Of a stretch of 44,718 nt of DNA, positions 1 through 7,162 are shown in pieces. The notes beneath the pieces are model-generated. The model worked only from the letters and a program-made list of their open reading frames with translations. It ran no database searches and was not told the DNA's origin. Source of the DNA: an uncultured Cellulophaga sp. GTDB taxonomy: Bacteria; Bacteroidota; Bacteroidia; Flavobacteriales; Flavobacteriaceae. The stretch spans positions 1 to 44,718 of the forward strand of contig CANLIE010000027.1 in assembly GCA_947491225.1 (NCBI GenBank), written 5' to 3'. Both the position numbers and the translations under genes were made by a program. Each line of letters opens with the position of its first letter. Within the stretch, counting starts at the first letter, position 1.

Positions 1-88
1 TAATAGCAGGGTATTGTTCTTCTAGCCATTTCTGTACTTGTTCGGGTTTTTGCTCAAAGGCTTTTTTAATAGGTTTTATGCTTGTCCG
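1..88 (-). pseudogene. IS630-family transposase fragment (truncated at both ends)
   Basis: Read on the minus strand, positions 88 to 1 give an open stretch containing KPIKKAFEQKPEQVQKWLEE followed by QYPAI. This resembles the linker between the N-terminal helix-turn-helix and the catalytic core of IS630/Tc1-type transposases. An in-frame stop codon (89-91) lies immediately upstream and no transposase-like sequence continues beyond it, so the N-terminal part is missing. The rest runs off the window. It is probably a dead remnant. The family call rests on a short resemblance only. Confidence 0.45.
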
Positions 89-213
89 CTAGTTTCCCTA
101 GTAAATATTTCGTATTTTATCAAAAGGAAGATAACCCTTGGGGATTTGAATTAGGAGTTAAAATATATTCAACACTGAGTTCAAACAAAGTAATTCTTTT
201 AATGACTTTTTAA
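73..213 (+). pseudogene. 3' end of an unidentified gene, 5' part lost
   Basis: A plus-strand frame, open after a stop at 70-72, ends with TAA at 211-213. From about position 103 it reads KYFVFYQKEDNPWGFELGVK and then IYSTLSSNKVILLMTF. Alternating polar and hydrophobic residues and a terminal Phe would suit the last strands of an outer-membrane barrel, but I do not recognise the family. Its upstream part is replaced by the opposite-strand transposase fragment, with the junction near 89-103, so it is best read as a truncated remnant. It has no start codon of its own. Confidence 0.3.
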
Positions 214-272
214 TAACAGACCAAAAGACATATATTCTTCCCAGAATTACTATGCTTAAGATTCATTATAAA

Positions 273-301
273 TTTTAGATAAAACCACTTTTTATCTAAA
301 A
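273..301. repeat. Perfect 12-bp inverted repeat upstream of rpsP promoter
   Basis: TTTTAGATAAAA (273-284) and TTTTATCTAAAA (290-301) are exact reverse complements separated by CCACT. The hairpin is AT-only. It ends eight bases before the rpsP -7 element, so it could act as an operator or as an end signal for the upstream remnant. It lacks a GC-rich stem, so a strong intrinsic terminator is unlikely. Confidence 0.45.
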
Positions 302-308
302 AATAATT

Positions 309-316
309 TATATTTG
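309..316 (+). promoter_or_regulatory. Probable -7 promoter element for rpsP-rimM
   Basis: TATATTTG fits the Bacteroidota -7 consensus TAnnTTTG. Transcription would begin near 322, giving a leader of about 68 nt before the rpsP start at 390. No clear -33 TTTG is visible at the expected spacing. Confidence 0.5.
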
Positions 317-389
317 CACCCGCTTTTAAGCCAAAAGCAGAAAAAGAATTAATAACAAGGGGTCGGGCACCCTACAAATTTAATGTGAT

Positions 390-893
390 ATGCCAGTTAG
401 AATTAGATTACAAAGACACGGAAAAAAAGGAAAACCTTTCTATTGGGTAGTAGCAGCGGATTCTCGTGCTAAAAGAGATGGTAAATTCTTAGAAAAATTA
501 GGAACTTACAATCCAAACACTAATCCTGCAACAATTAACTTAGATGTAGATAGTTCTGTAAAATGGTTATCTAATGGTGCACAACCATCTGATACTGCTA
601 AAAGAATTTTATCTTATAAAGGTGTTTTATTAAAGCACCATTTACAAGGTGGTGTACGTAAAGGTGCATTAACTGAACAGCAAGCTGAAGAAAAATTTAA
701 CGCTTGGGTAGCTGAAAAAGAAAAATCTATCGCTGGTAAAGTTGAAGGTTTAGATAAAGTTAAAGCTGATGAGGCTGCTAAGAAATTAGAAGCTGAAAAA
801 GCAATTAATGAAAAGCGTGCAGCTGAAGCAGTAGCTCCTGTAGCAGAAGAAACTGACTCTGAAGCTGAAGCAGCATCTTCTGAAGAAGAATAG
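390..893 (+). CDS. rpsP: 30S ribosomal protein S16
   Basis: Small-subunit ribosomal protein bS16, which binds 16S rRNA and is needed for 30S assembly. The N-terminal 80 or so residues carry the family signature: MPVRIRLQRHGKKGKPFYW at the start, a conserved ADSRAKRDGKFLEKLG segment, and a body ending near residue 80. The product is 167 residues, about twice the E. coli protein, because of a Lys/Ala/Glu-rich tail from about residue 95 that ends in an acidic run. Such tails are usual in Bacteroidota. rimM follows 16 nt downstream, so the two genes probably share one transcript. Upstream lies a plausible TAnnTTTG promoter. Confidence 0.97.
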   Translation: MPVRIRLQRHGKKGKPFYWVVAADSRAKRDGKFLEKLGTYNPNTNPATINLDVDSSVKWLSNGAQPSDTAKRILSYKGVLLKHHLQGGVRKGALTEQQAEEKFNAWVAEKEKSIAGKVEGLDKVKADEAAKKLEAEKAINEKRAAEAVAPVAEETDSEAEAASSEEE

Positions 894-909
894 ATTTAAT
901 ATATAAACG

Positions 910-1437
910 ATGAAGAAGGAAGATTGTTTCTACCTAGGTAAAATCGTTTCAAAATATAGTTTTAAGGGTGAAGTGTTGGTGAAAATTGATGCTGATGAAC
1001 CCGAAATTTACGAAAACATGGAATCAGTGTTTATTTCTTTAGGAAATAATCTGATTCCATTTTTTATTGACAAATGTAGATTACATAAATCTAGTTTACT
1101 ACGCATTAAATTTGAAGAAGTTTTAAACGAGTCTGATGCAGACCGCATTATGGGCTCTAAGCTTTACTTACCACTTACAATGTTACCTAAATTATCTGGC
1201 AACAAATTTTATTATCATGAAGTAGTAGGGTTTACTTTACAAGATGATGTACACGGAGATATTGGGCAAATAACCTGTGTTAATGACACTACATCACAAG
1301 CACTTTTTGAAGCAAAAAAGGGAGATAAACAATTGCTTATACCTATTAACGACGAAATAATTACCAAAGTAGACCGCGAAAATAAAACCATTTTTGTAAC
1401 CACACCAGAAGGCTTGGTAGACTTATACTTAAGTTAA
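910..1437 (+). CDS. rimM: Ribosome maturation factor RimM
   Basis: RimM binds S19 and assists maturation of the head of the 30S subunit and of 16S rRNA. The 175-residue product has the expected two domains. The N-terminal RimM barrel opens with FYLGKIVSKYSFKGEVLVK. The C-terminal PRC-barrel domain runs from about residue 97 (FYYHEVVGFTL) to PEGLVDLYLS at the end. Length is normal for the family. It lies 16 nt after rpsP, the standard pairing, and is probably cotranscribed with it. The next gene has its own promoter. Confidence 0.95.
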   Translation: MKKEDCFYLGKIVSKYSFKGEVLVKIDADEPEIYENMESVFISLGNNLIPFFIDKCRLHKSSLLRIKFEEVLNESDADRIMGSKLYLPLTMLPKLSGNKFYYHEVVGFTLQDDVHGDIGQITCVNDTTSQALFEAKKGDKQLLIPINDEIITKVDRENKTIFVTTPEGLVDLYLS

Positions 1438-1438
1438 A

Positions 1439-1458
1439 TTTATTACTTACATAATAAA
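1439..1458. promoter_or_regulatory. Palindromic candidate operator upstream of the NUDIX regulator
   Basis: TTTATTA (1439-1445) and TAATAAA (1452-1458) form a perfect 7-bp inverted repeat around a 6-base spacer. It lies just upstream of the predicted -7 element at 1464-1471, covering the -33 region, where a repressor site would be expected. Autoregulation by the adjacent NrtR-like protein is an inference. AT-rich palindromes are common in this background. Confidence 0.35.
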
Positions 1459-1463
1459 ACCTG

Positions 1464-1471
1464 TATTTTTG
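1464..1471 (+). promoter_or_regulatory. Probable -7 promoter element for the NUDIX regulator gene
   Basis: TATTTTTG matches TAnnTTTG. A transcript starting near 1477 would have a leader of only about 14 nt before the ATG at 1491. Confidence 0.5.
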
Positions 1472-1490
1472 CGTATATGCTACACATATT

Positions 1491-2183
1491 ATGCAGAACA
1501 ATCAGAACATAAAAATAGCTGTAGATGCTGTTGTTTTTGGATATCAAGTTAACGCACTTTATATTTTATTAGTACAACAAAAATATGGCCCTTACAAAGA
1601 TCAGTGGGTCTTACCAGGTGGCTTAGTACAAAATGGCGAAACATTAACTAAGGCTGTACACAGAGAACTATATGAAGAAGCAGGTATTAAGGTTAACTAC
1701 CTAGAACAATTGTATACCTTTGGGGACGATATTAATCGCGACCAAAGAAACCAAGTAATATCTGTATCCTATTTTGCGCTGGTTAATCCGGAGAACTTTA
1801 AATTAAGTGCCGCTACAGATGCACAAGATGTAAAGTGGCAAAACATAAACAACACTCCAACTTTACCGTTCGATCATAATTTAATTATAGACACCGCTTT
1901 TAAAAGACTAAAAGCGAAACTACACTACCAACCTATTGGTTTTAATTTGCTTCCAAAAAAGTTTCCATTTTCAGATTTAGAACATTTATATACTACTATT
2001 TTGGAACAAGAAATTGATCGTAGAAACTTTAGAAAAAAAATATTAAGCTTCGATTTTATTAAAAAATCCGATGAAAAACAAAAGACAGGAAGTGGTAGAC
2101 CTGCTCAATTATTCACCTTTGACACCAACAAATACAAAGCCCTAGAGAAGAATGGAATACATTTTGAAATTAAGTTTGCGTAA
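1491..2183 (+). CDS. NrtR-like NUDIX-domain transcriptional regulator
   Basis: This 230-residue protein has an N-terminal NUDIX domain (about residues 8-140) and a C-terminal winged-helix region (about 150-225). That is the architecture of NrtR, a repressor of NAD biosynthesis that senses ADP-ribose. The NUDIX box is intact at residues 44-66: G44, E50 and R58-E59-L-x-E62-E63-x-G65 fit GX5EX7REUXEEXGU, so hydrolase activity cannot be excluded. The C-terminal segment GSGRPAQLFTFDTNKY is typical of the winged helix. The two genes just downstream encode PRPP synthetase and nicotinamide phosphoribosyltransferase, which strongly suggests control of NAD salvage. Related family members control sugar genes (AraR type), which fits this context less well. 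A palindrome at 1439-1458 is a candidate operator. Confidence 0.85.
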   Translation: MQNNQNIKIAVDAVVFGYQVNALYILLVQQKYGPYKDQWVLPGGLVQNGETLTKAVHRELYEEAGIKVNYLEQLYTFGDDINRDQRNQVISVSYFALVNPENFKLSAATDAQDVKWQNINNTPTLPFDHNLIIDTAFKRLKAKLHYQPIGFNLLPKKFPFSDLEHLYTTILEQEIDRRNFRKKILSFDFIKKSDEKQKTGSGRPAQLFTFDTNKYKALEKNGIHFEIKFA

Positions 2184-2222
2184 TTTTAACACAAATAATT
2201 TTTCTAACTCCACTTGTTCATT

Positions 2223-2230
2223 TAACTTTG
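2223..2230 (+). promoter_or_regulatory. Probable -7 promoter element for the prs/nadV pair
   Basis: TAACTTTG fits TAnnTTTG; the ATG follows at 2247. Related inverted segments flank it (TTTTAACACAAA near 2185-2196, and TTTGTGTAAAAA overlapping the element near 2227-2238). They could be operator half-sites, but the match is imperfect. Confidence 0.45.
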
Positions 2231-2246
2231 TGTAAAAATAACGCAA

Positions 2247-3089
2247 ATGATACTAAATTTAGATCCACTGTTTAATCCGTTTCCAAATCAGAAGAGCATC
2301 GAATATAAGTCGTTTTTATTTTCTGGAGGAGAGCCACATATTAAAATAGATAACAATTTTAATACTGACGATACCATTACTGTTACACACAGACTTCAAT
2401 CTTTTAATGATGTTGGGCTTCTTTTACTTACAGTAGATGCATTACAACGTATGGGAGTTAAAAAAATTAAGGCATTTATCCCTTATTTTCCAGCTGCTAG
2501 ACAAGATAGGTTAATGGTTGCTGGCGAGTCGTTATCTGTAAAAGTATATGCAGACCTTATAAATACATTACAACTAGACGAAGTTTTAGTATACGATCCG
2601 CATTCAGAGGTTACTCCTGCTCTATTAAATAACTGCACTACCATTACAAATTATACGTTTATAGAAAAAGTGATATCAACCTTAAATAACAATGTACTTT
2701 TAATATCACCAGATGGTGGAGCATTAAAAAAAATATATAAAGTTTCAGAATTTCTAGGAGGTAAAGAAGTTGTAGAATGCTCAAAATCTAGAGACGTAAA
2801 GACAGGTAAATTATCTGGATTTAAAGTCTATGCAGACGATCTTGAAGGAAGAGATTGTTTGGTTGTAGATGATATTTGCGATGGTGGCGGAACTTTTAAT
2901 GGTTTAGCGCAAGAGTTAAAAAACAAGAACGCAGGCAATTTATATCTAGCTGTAAGTCACGGTATTTTTAGTAAAGGATTAGAGAGTTTAAGCAGCTATT
3001 ACAACGGCATTTTTACAACCGATTCTTTTAACACAATTACAGAACAACCTAAGGTTACGCAAATATCAATTGCAACCTTGTTATATTAA
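2247..3089 (+). CDS. prs: Ribose-phosphate pyrophosphokinase (short form)
   Basis: Makes PRPP from ribose 5-phosphate and ATP. Visible motifs are the flexible-loop segment YFPAARQDR (residues 80-88), DPHS (117-120) and the PRPP-binding loop VVDDICDGGGTF (206-217). At 280 residues it is shorter than the usual 310-320, and it lacks the canonical KRR-type N-terminal region of housekeeping Prs. It is therefore likely a specialised paralogue. It sits 26 nt upstream of the nicotinamide phosphoribosyltransferase gene, and PRPP is a substrate of that enzyme, so the pair supplies and uses PRPP for NAD salvage. Whether the genome also has a full-length prs cannot be seen here. Confidence 0.88.
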   Translation: MILNLDPLFNPFPNQKSIEYKSFLFSGGEPHIKIDNNFNTDDTITVTHRLQSFNDVGLLLLTVDALQRMGVKKIKAFIPYFPAARQDRLMVAGESLSVKVYADLINTLQLDEVLVYDPHSEVTPALLNNCTTITNYTFIEKVISTLNNNVLLISPDGGALKKIYKVSEFLGGKEVVECSKSRDVKTGKLSGFKVYADDLEGRDCLVVDDICDGGGTFNGLAQELKNKNAGNLYLAVSHGIFSKGLESLSSYYNGIFTTDSFNTITEQPKVTQISIATLLY

Positions 3090-3115
3090 TATAATAATTA
3101 CAAAATATAGATGTT

Positions 3116-4564
3116 ATGAATCCACTACTATATACAGACGGTTACAAAGTAGACCACAGAAGACAGTATCCAGAAGGCACAACATTAGTGTACTCTAACT
3201 GGACTCCAAGAAAAAGCAGAATAGAAGCTATTGACGAGATCGTATTTTTTGGACTTCAGTATTTCATTAAAAAATACATTATAGAAGATTTTAACACTAA
3301 CTTTTTTGGCAAGCCTAAAGATGAAATTGCTAAAAAATACAGCAGAAGAATTAATAATTACTTAGGGCCAAATGCTGTTGGTATTAAACACATAGAAGAT
3401 TTACACGACCTTGGCTATTTACCAATGGTAATTAAAGCACTACCAGAAGGATCGTCTGTTCCTATTCGTGTTCCTATGATGACAATGTACAACACGCTAC
3501 CAGATTTTTTTTGGTTAACAAATTATTTTGAAACGATATTAAGCACAACTATTTGGATGCCTTGCACTTCTGCTACTATTGCAAAACAGTACAGAGGAAT
3601 TTTAGATAAATATGCAGAAGAAACTTCTTCTACACCAGAATTTGTAGACTGGCAAGGACATGATTTCTCTATGCGTGGTATTGCTGGTATGGAAGCTGCA
3701 GTAATGAGTGCTTCTGCACACTTACTTAGTTTTTCTGGTACAGATACTATACCATGTATAGATTTTCTAGAGGAATACTACAATGCAAATTCTGACACAG
3801 AACTTATTGGTGGTTCCGTTGCAGCTACAGAACACTCTGTTATGTGTATGGGCACCAACACAGGCGAAGAAGAAACGTTTAAAAGGTTAATTACAGAAGT
3901 ATACCCTAATGGTATTGTTTCTATTGTGTCTGACACTTGGGATTTATGGAAAGTACTTACAGAGTATTTACCAAACCTAAAAGAAGATGTTCTTGCCAGA
4001 GATGGCAAGGTTGTTATTAGACCAGATAGCGGAGATCCTGCAGATATTATTTGTGGTAATCCTAAGGGAAAAACAGCAGAAGAGAAAAAAGGTGTTATAG
4101 AATTGCTTTGGGAAATCTTTGGAGGAAAAATAAACGATAAAGGATACAAAGAACTAGACAGTCATATTGGCGCTATTTACGGCGACAGTATTACTACAGA
4201 ACGTGCTACAGATATTTGCGAGCGCTTAAAACAAAAAGGTTTTGCATCTACGAACGTAGTCTTAGGTATTGGTTCTTTTACCTACCAGTACAACACTAGA
4301 GATACTTTTGGTTTTGCTATGAAAGCAACATACGGAGAAGTAAACGGAGAAGGAAGAGAAATTTTTAAAGACCCTATTACTGATGATGGAACTAAAAAAT
4401 CTGCTAAAGGATTACTTAAAGTAGAAAAGAAAAATGACGTATTTACACTAACTGATAGTGTTTCCTGGGACGAAGAAAAAACAGGAGAGCTAAAAGTAGT
4501 ATTTAAAGATGGTAAATTACTTGTTGATGATTCTTTACAAAATATTAGAAACAGAGTAAGATAA
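3116..4564 (+). CDS. nadV: Nicotinamide phosphoribosyltransferase
   Basis: Joins nicotinamide and PRPP to give NMN, the entry step of one-enzyme NAD salvage. The 482-residue length and the conserved positions match the NAMPT/NadV family: R187 in FSMRG, D210 in SGTD, H240 in AATEH (the catalytic histidine in human NAMPT) and the phosphate/ribose-binding stretch IRPDSGDPAD from residue 301. The final third carries GIGSFTYQYNTRDTFGFA, also typical. Together with the upstream prs and NrtR-like genes it forms a self-contained NAD-salvage block. A strong terminator at 4585-4623 closes the unit. Confidence 0.95.
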   Translation: MNPLLYTDGYKVDHRRQYPEGTTLVYSNWTPRKSRIEAIDEIVFFGLQYFIKKYIIEDFNTNFFGKPKDEIAKKYSRRINNYLGPNAVGIKHIEDLHDLGYLPMVIKALPEGSSVPIRVPMMTMYNTLPDFFWLTNYFETILSTTIWMPCTSATIAKQYRGILDKYAEETSSTPEFVDWQGHDFSMRGIAGMEAAVMSASAHLLSFSGTDTIPCIDFLEEYYNANSDTELIGGSVAATEHSVMCMGTNTGEEETFKRLITEVYPNGIVSIVSDTWDLWKVLTEYLPNLKEDVLARDGKVVIRPDSGDPADIICGNPKGKTAEEKKGVIELLWEIFGGKINDKGYKELDSHIGAIYGDSITTERATDICERLKQKGFASTNVVLGIGSFTYQYNTRDTFGFAMKATYGEVNGEGREIFKDPITDDGTKKSAKGLLKVEKKNDVFTLTDSVSWDEEKTGELKVVFKDGKLLVDDSLQNIRNRVR

Positions 4565-4569
4565 ACTAC

Positions 4570-4577
4570 TAATTTTG
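4570..4577 (+). promoter_or_regulatory. Possible -7 promoter element for trmN6, ahead of the nadV terminator
   Basis: TAATTTTG matches TAnnTTTG. Initiation near 4584 would place the terminator hairpin at the very 5' end of the trmN6 message. There is no clear -33 element, so this is tentative. Confidence 0.3.
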
Positions 4578-4584
4578 CAAACGT

Positions 4585-4623
4585 AAGAGGCAAGCTTTTT
4601 TACAAGCTTGCCTCTTCTTTTTT
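4585..4623 (+). terminator. Strong intrinsic terminator after nadV
   Basis: AAGAGGCAAGCTT (4585-4597) pairs perfectly with AAGCTTGCCTCTT (4604-4616) around the loop TTTTAC, and a C plus a T-run follows. This is a 13-bp stem with good GC content in a very AT-rich background. The trmN6 start codon is only 11 nt beyond the T-run. Confidence 0.9.
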
Positions 4624-4634
4624 AAATCTATACA

Positions 4635-5372
4635 ATGAGTAAACCTTTTACATTTAAACAATTTACTATTGCCCAAGATCGTTGTGCTATGAAAATAGGC
4701 ACAGATGGTGTTCTATTGGGCGCCTGGGCATCTATAGATCACAACCCCTACTCTATTTTAGATATTGGTAGTGGCACTGGCATTATTTCTTTAATGTTAG
4801 CCCAACGTAGTATTTCAGATAACATAGAAGCTATTGAGCTAGATGATGATGCTTACGAACAATGCACAGAAAATTTTGAATCTTCTATCTGGGCAGATCG
4901 TTTATTTTGTTTTCACGCTGGATTTGATGAATTTGTAGATGAATATATTACAGATGAGATAGATAATGATGAGTTATACGATTTAATTGTATCTAACCCT
5001 CCTTTTTACGCAGAAGAGGTTACTAGTGGTAATGAAGCTAGAGACAATGCACGCCAAAACACATCTTTGCCATTTAATGAGCTGCTTAGTGGGGCATCAA
5101 AATTACTATCTAAAAATGGCATATTTTCAACTATAATTCCGTTTAAAGAAGAAGAAAAATTTATTAAACTTGCTGCTACTTTTCAATTATTTCCAAAACG
5201 AATTACAAGAGTTAAAGGTAACGCTAACGCCGAAGTAAAAAGAAGTCTGTTGGAGTTCACAAAAAAGCCTTCATCAAACTTAAAAACAGAAGAACTTGTA
5301 ATAGAGAAAGATAGACATAAATATACAGAAGAATACATTAATTTAACAAAAGACTTTTATTTAAAAATGTAA
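4635..5372 (+). CDS. trmN6: tRNA1(Val) adenine-37 N6-methyltransferase
   Basis: SAM-dependent enzyme that methylates N6 of A37 in tRNA-Val. The 245-residue product has the SAM-binding motif DIGSGTG (residues 43-49) and the N6-adenine methyltransferase motif NPPF (121-124). The FKQFTIAQDRCAMKIGTDG start is characteristic of the YfiC/TrmN6 group. Length is normal. It lies directly after the nadV terminator, so it needs its own promoter or read-through. From memory, in related genomes this gene often follows rimM directly, which would make the NAD-salvage block an insertion between them. Confidence 0.9.
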   Translation: MSKPFTFKQFTIAQDRCAMKIGTDGVLLGAWASIDHNPYSILDIGSGTGIISLMLAQRSISDNIEAIELDDDAYEQCTENFESSIWADRLFCFHAGFDEFVDEYITDEIDNDELYDLIVSNPPFYAEEVTSGNEARDNARQNTSLPFNELLSGASKLLSKNGIFSTIIPFKEEEKFIKLAATFQLFPKRITRVKGNANAEVKRSLLEFTKKPSSNLKTEELVIEKDRHKYTEEYINLTKDFYLKM

Positions 5373-5381
5373 CAGTTAGAC

Positions 5382-5413
5382 TTTGTATTGTTATATTTCT
5401 TTACATACCTTTG
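5382..5413 (+). promoter_or_regulatory. Promoter of the acyl-CoA dehydrogenase gene
   Basis: TTTG at 5382-5385 and TACCTTTG at 5406-5413 with a 20-bp spacer match the Bacteroidota promoter TTTG-N17-23-TAnnTTTG. The leader before the ATG at 5436 would be about 17 nt. Confidence 0.65.
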
Positions 5414-5435
5414 ATTACAGATATAAAATATACCT

Positions 5436-6614
5436 ATGAAGCCAGATTTATTTGAAGCGCCAGATTATTACAACATAGATGATTTATTGTCTGAAGAGCA
5501 TAAATTAGTCAGAGATGCCGCCCGCCAATGGGTAAAAAGAGATGTATCTCCAATAATTGAAGAATATGCTCAAAAAGCTGAGTTTCCTAAGCAAATAATT
5601 AGTGGATTAGCAGAGATTGGTGCTTTTGGCCCATACATTCCAGAACAATATGGTGGTGCTGGTTTGGACCAGATTAGTTATGGTTTAATTATGCAAGAGA
5701 TAGAACGTGGCGATAGTGGGGTGCGCTCTACGGCATCTGTACAGTCTTCTTTGGTTATGTATCCTATTTACACATACGGTACAGAAGAACAACGTAAAAA
5801 ATACTTACCTAAATTAGCTAGCGGCGAGTTTATGGGTAGTTTTGGTTTAACAGAGCCCAACCACGGGTCTAATCCTGGAGGTATGGAAACAAAATATAAA
5901 GATATGGGAGACCATTATCTTTTAAATGGTGCTAAGCTTTGGATTTCTAATTCTCCTTTTTGTGACATCGCTATAGTTTGGGCTAAAAATGAAAAAGGTA
6001 GAATTAACGGACTTATTGTAGAACGTGATATGAAAGGATTTTCTACCCCAGAAACACACAACAAGTGGTCTTTAAGAGCGTCTGCAACAGGTGAGCTTAT
6101 TTTTGAAAATGTAAAAGTACCCAAAGAAAATTTATTACCTAATAAAAACGGGTTAGGAGCTCCATTAGGATGTTTAGATTCTGCTCGCTACGGCATTGCT
6201 TGGGGTGCAATTGGTGCTGCTATGGATTGTTATGATACTGCTTTACGTTATGCAAAAGAGCGTATACAATTTGGTAAGCCAATTGGCGCATACCAACTAC
6301 AACAAAAGAAACTAGCAGAAATGATTACCGAAATTACAAAGGCACAGTTACTAGCATTGCGCTTAGGACAGCTCAAAAACGAAGGTAAAGCTACAACAGC
6401 ACAAATATCTATGGCAAAACGTAACAATGTAGATATGGCTTTAAACATAGCCAGAGAAGCAAGACAGGTTCTAGGTGCTATGGGTATTACTGGTGAATAC
6501 AGTATTATGAGACATATGATGAATTTAGAAAGTGTTATCACGTATGAAGGTACGCACGATATTCACCTACTAATTACAGGAATGGACATTACTGGGCTCA
6601 ATGCCTTTAAATAG
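5436..6614 (+). CDS. gcdH: Glutaryl-CoA dehydrogenase (acyl-CoA dehydrogenase family)
   Basis: FAD enzyme that oxidises and decarboxylates glutaryl-CoA to crotonyl-CoA in lysine and tryptophan breakdown. The 392-residue product has the full acyl-CoA dehydrogenase fold. It carries the glutaryl-CoA-specific C-terminal block TYEGTHDIH with the catalytic glutamate at 371. The segment GDSGVRSTASVQSSLVMYPI and the LTEPNHGSNPGGMET substrate loop are also typical of this subgroup. It appears monocistronic, with its own promoter. A different short-chain acyl-CoA dehydrogenase is possible but less likely. The enoyl-CoA hydratase at 39405 could act in the next step, although it is not linked. Confidence 0.88.
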   Translation: MKPDLFEAPDYYNIDDLLSEEHKLVRDAARQWVKRDVSPIIEEYAQKAEFPKQIISGLAEIGAFGPYIPEQYGGAGLDQISYGLIMQEIERGDSGVRSTASVQSSLVMYPIYTYGTEEQRKKYLPKLASGEFMGSFGLTEPNHGSNPGGMETKYKDMGDHYLLNGAKLWISNSPFCDIAIVWAKNEKGRINGLIVERDMKGFSTPETHNKWSLRASATGELIFENVKVPKENLLPNKNGLGAPLGCLDSARYGIAWGAIGAAMDCYDTALRYAKERIQFGKPIGAYQLQQKKLAEMITEITKAQLLALRLGQLKNEGKATTAQISMAKRNNVDMALNIAREARQVLGAMGITGEYSIMRHMMNLESVITYEGTHDIHLLITGMDITGLNAFK

Positions 6615-6627
6615 TAAATAATTTCGT

Positions 6628-6635
6628 TATCTTTA
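6628..6635 (+). promoter_or_regulatory. Possible -7 element for the small Cys-rich protein
   Basis: TATCTTTA fits TAnnTTTR about 57 nt before the ATG at 6693. A weak AGAGC/GCTCT hairpin (6649-6669) lies in the leader. Confidence 0.35.
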
Positions 6636-6692
6636 CACAATCTAAATAAGAGCCATTTTTAGCAGCTCTATACAGAACTATTAGATTAGATT

Positions 6693-6839
6693 ATGGAAAC
6701 TTTGCAACACATCTTAGTATTTATTACAGCTGCTATAGCATTTGGCTATATAGCAAAGAAATTTTTTCTTCCGAAATCACTTTTTACCAATAGAAAGAAT
6801 AAAAAATCATGCGGCACAGATGATTGTGGCTGTCATTAA
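6693..6839 (+). CDS. Small Cys-rich single-pass membrane protein (FeoB-associated-like)
   Basis: A 48-residue frame starts METLQHILVF, has one membrane helix (about residues 6-27), then a basic stretch FTNRKNKK, and ends SCGTDDCGCH. One helix followed by a basic linker and a cysteine/histidine cluster matches the small FeoB-associated Cys-rich membrane proteins, thought to help ferrous iron import, although no feo gene is visible here. A TATCTTTA element precedes it. The cysteine cluster (C40, C45, C47, H48) could bind a metal. The function is inferred from this layout only. Confidence 0.65.
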   Translation: METLQHILVFITAAIAFGYIAKKFFLPKSLFTNRKNKKSCGTDDCGCH

Positions 6840-7162
6840 TTTATTTATCTCTCCGTTTTCTTTAATGTCTGTCTTTAGTCATATGATTAACACGTTACCC
6901 AAAATTTATTTCAGAATCATATACATTTAAAGCTTATAAACCTTTACAGACATTCAATCCATTTTCTTAAATTAATCTTAATTGCGTTAAAAAAAGATTA
7001 ATACTGTATTAAAATAATCTAAAGATTTTTTTACGGTATATAGTTTTAGGCTTAATTAGCTCCTTAGAAAGAGCAAATAACATCTTTTAGAAATTTATAA
7101 TTTTATTTCAGGCAACATTGTCAACAGTAAACAACGTCTATTTACATACAATCAAAAACTAT
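6840..7162. other. Intergenic stretch with no recognised feature
   Basis: About 320 bases of very AT-rich sequence between the small Cys-rich protein and the next secreted protein. I see no open frame of note, no RNA gene and no clear terminator. A TTG-initiated extension of the following gene (7118) overlaps its end but is not favoured. Confidence 0.5.

Noticed and set aside
6649-6669. AGAGC/GCTCT hairpin in the small Cys-rich gene leader as a riboswitch
   Set aside because: A five-base stem with an 11-base loop is too weak and matches no known riboswitch structure.
7118-7162. TTG-initiated N-terminal extension of the secreted protein
   Set aside because: The extension places 15 polar residues before an otherwise perfect signal peptide.
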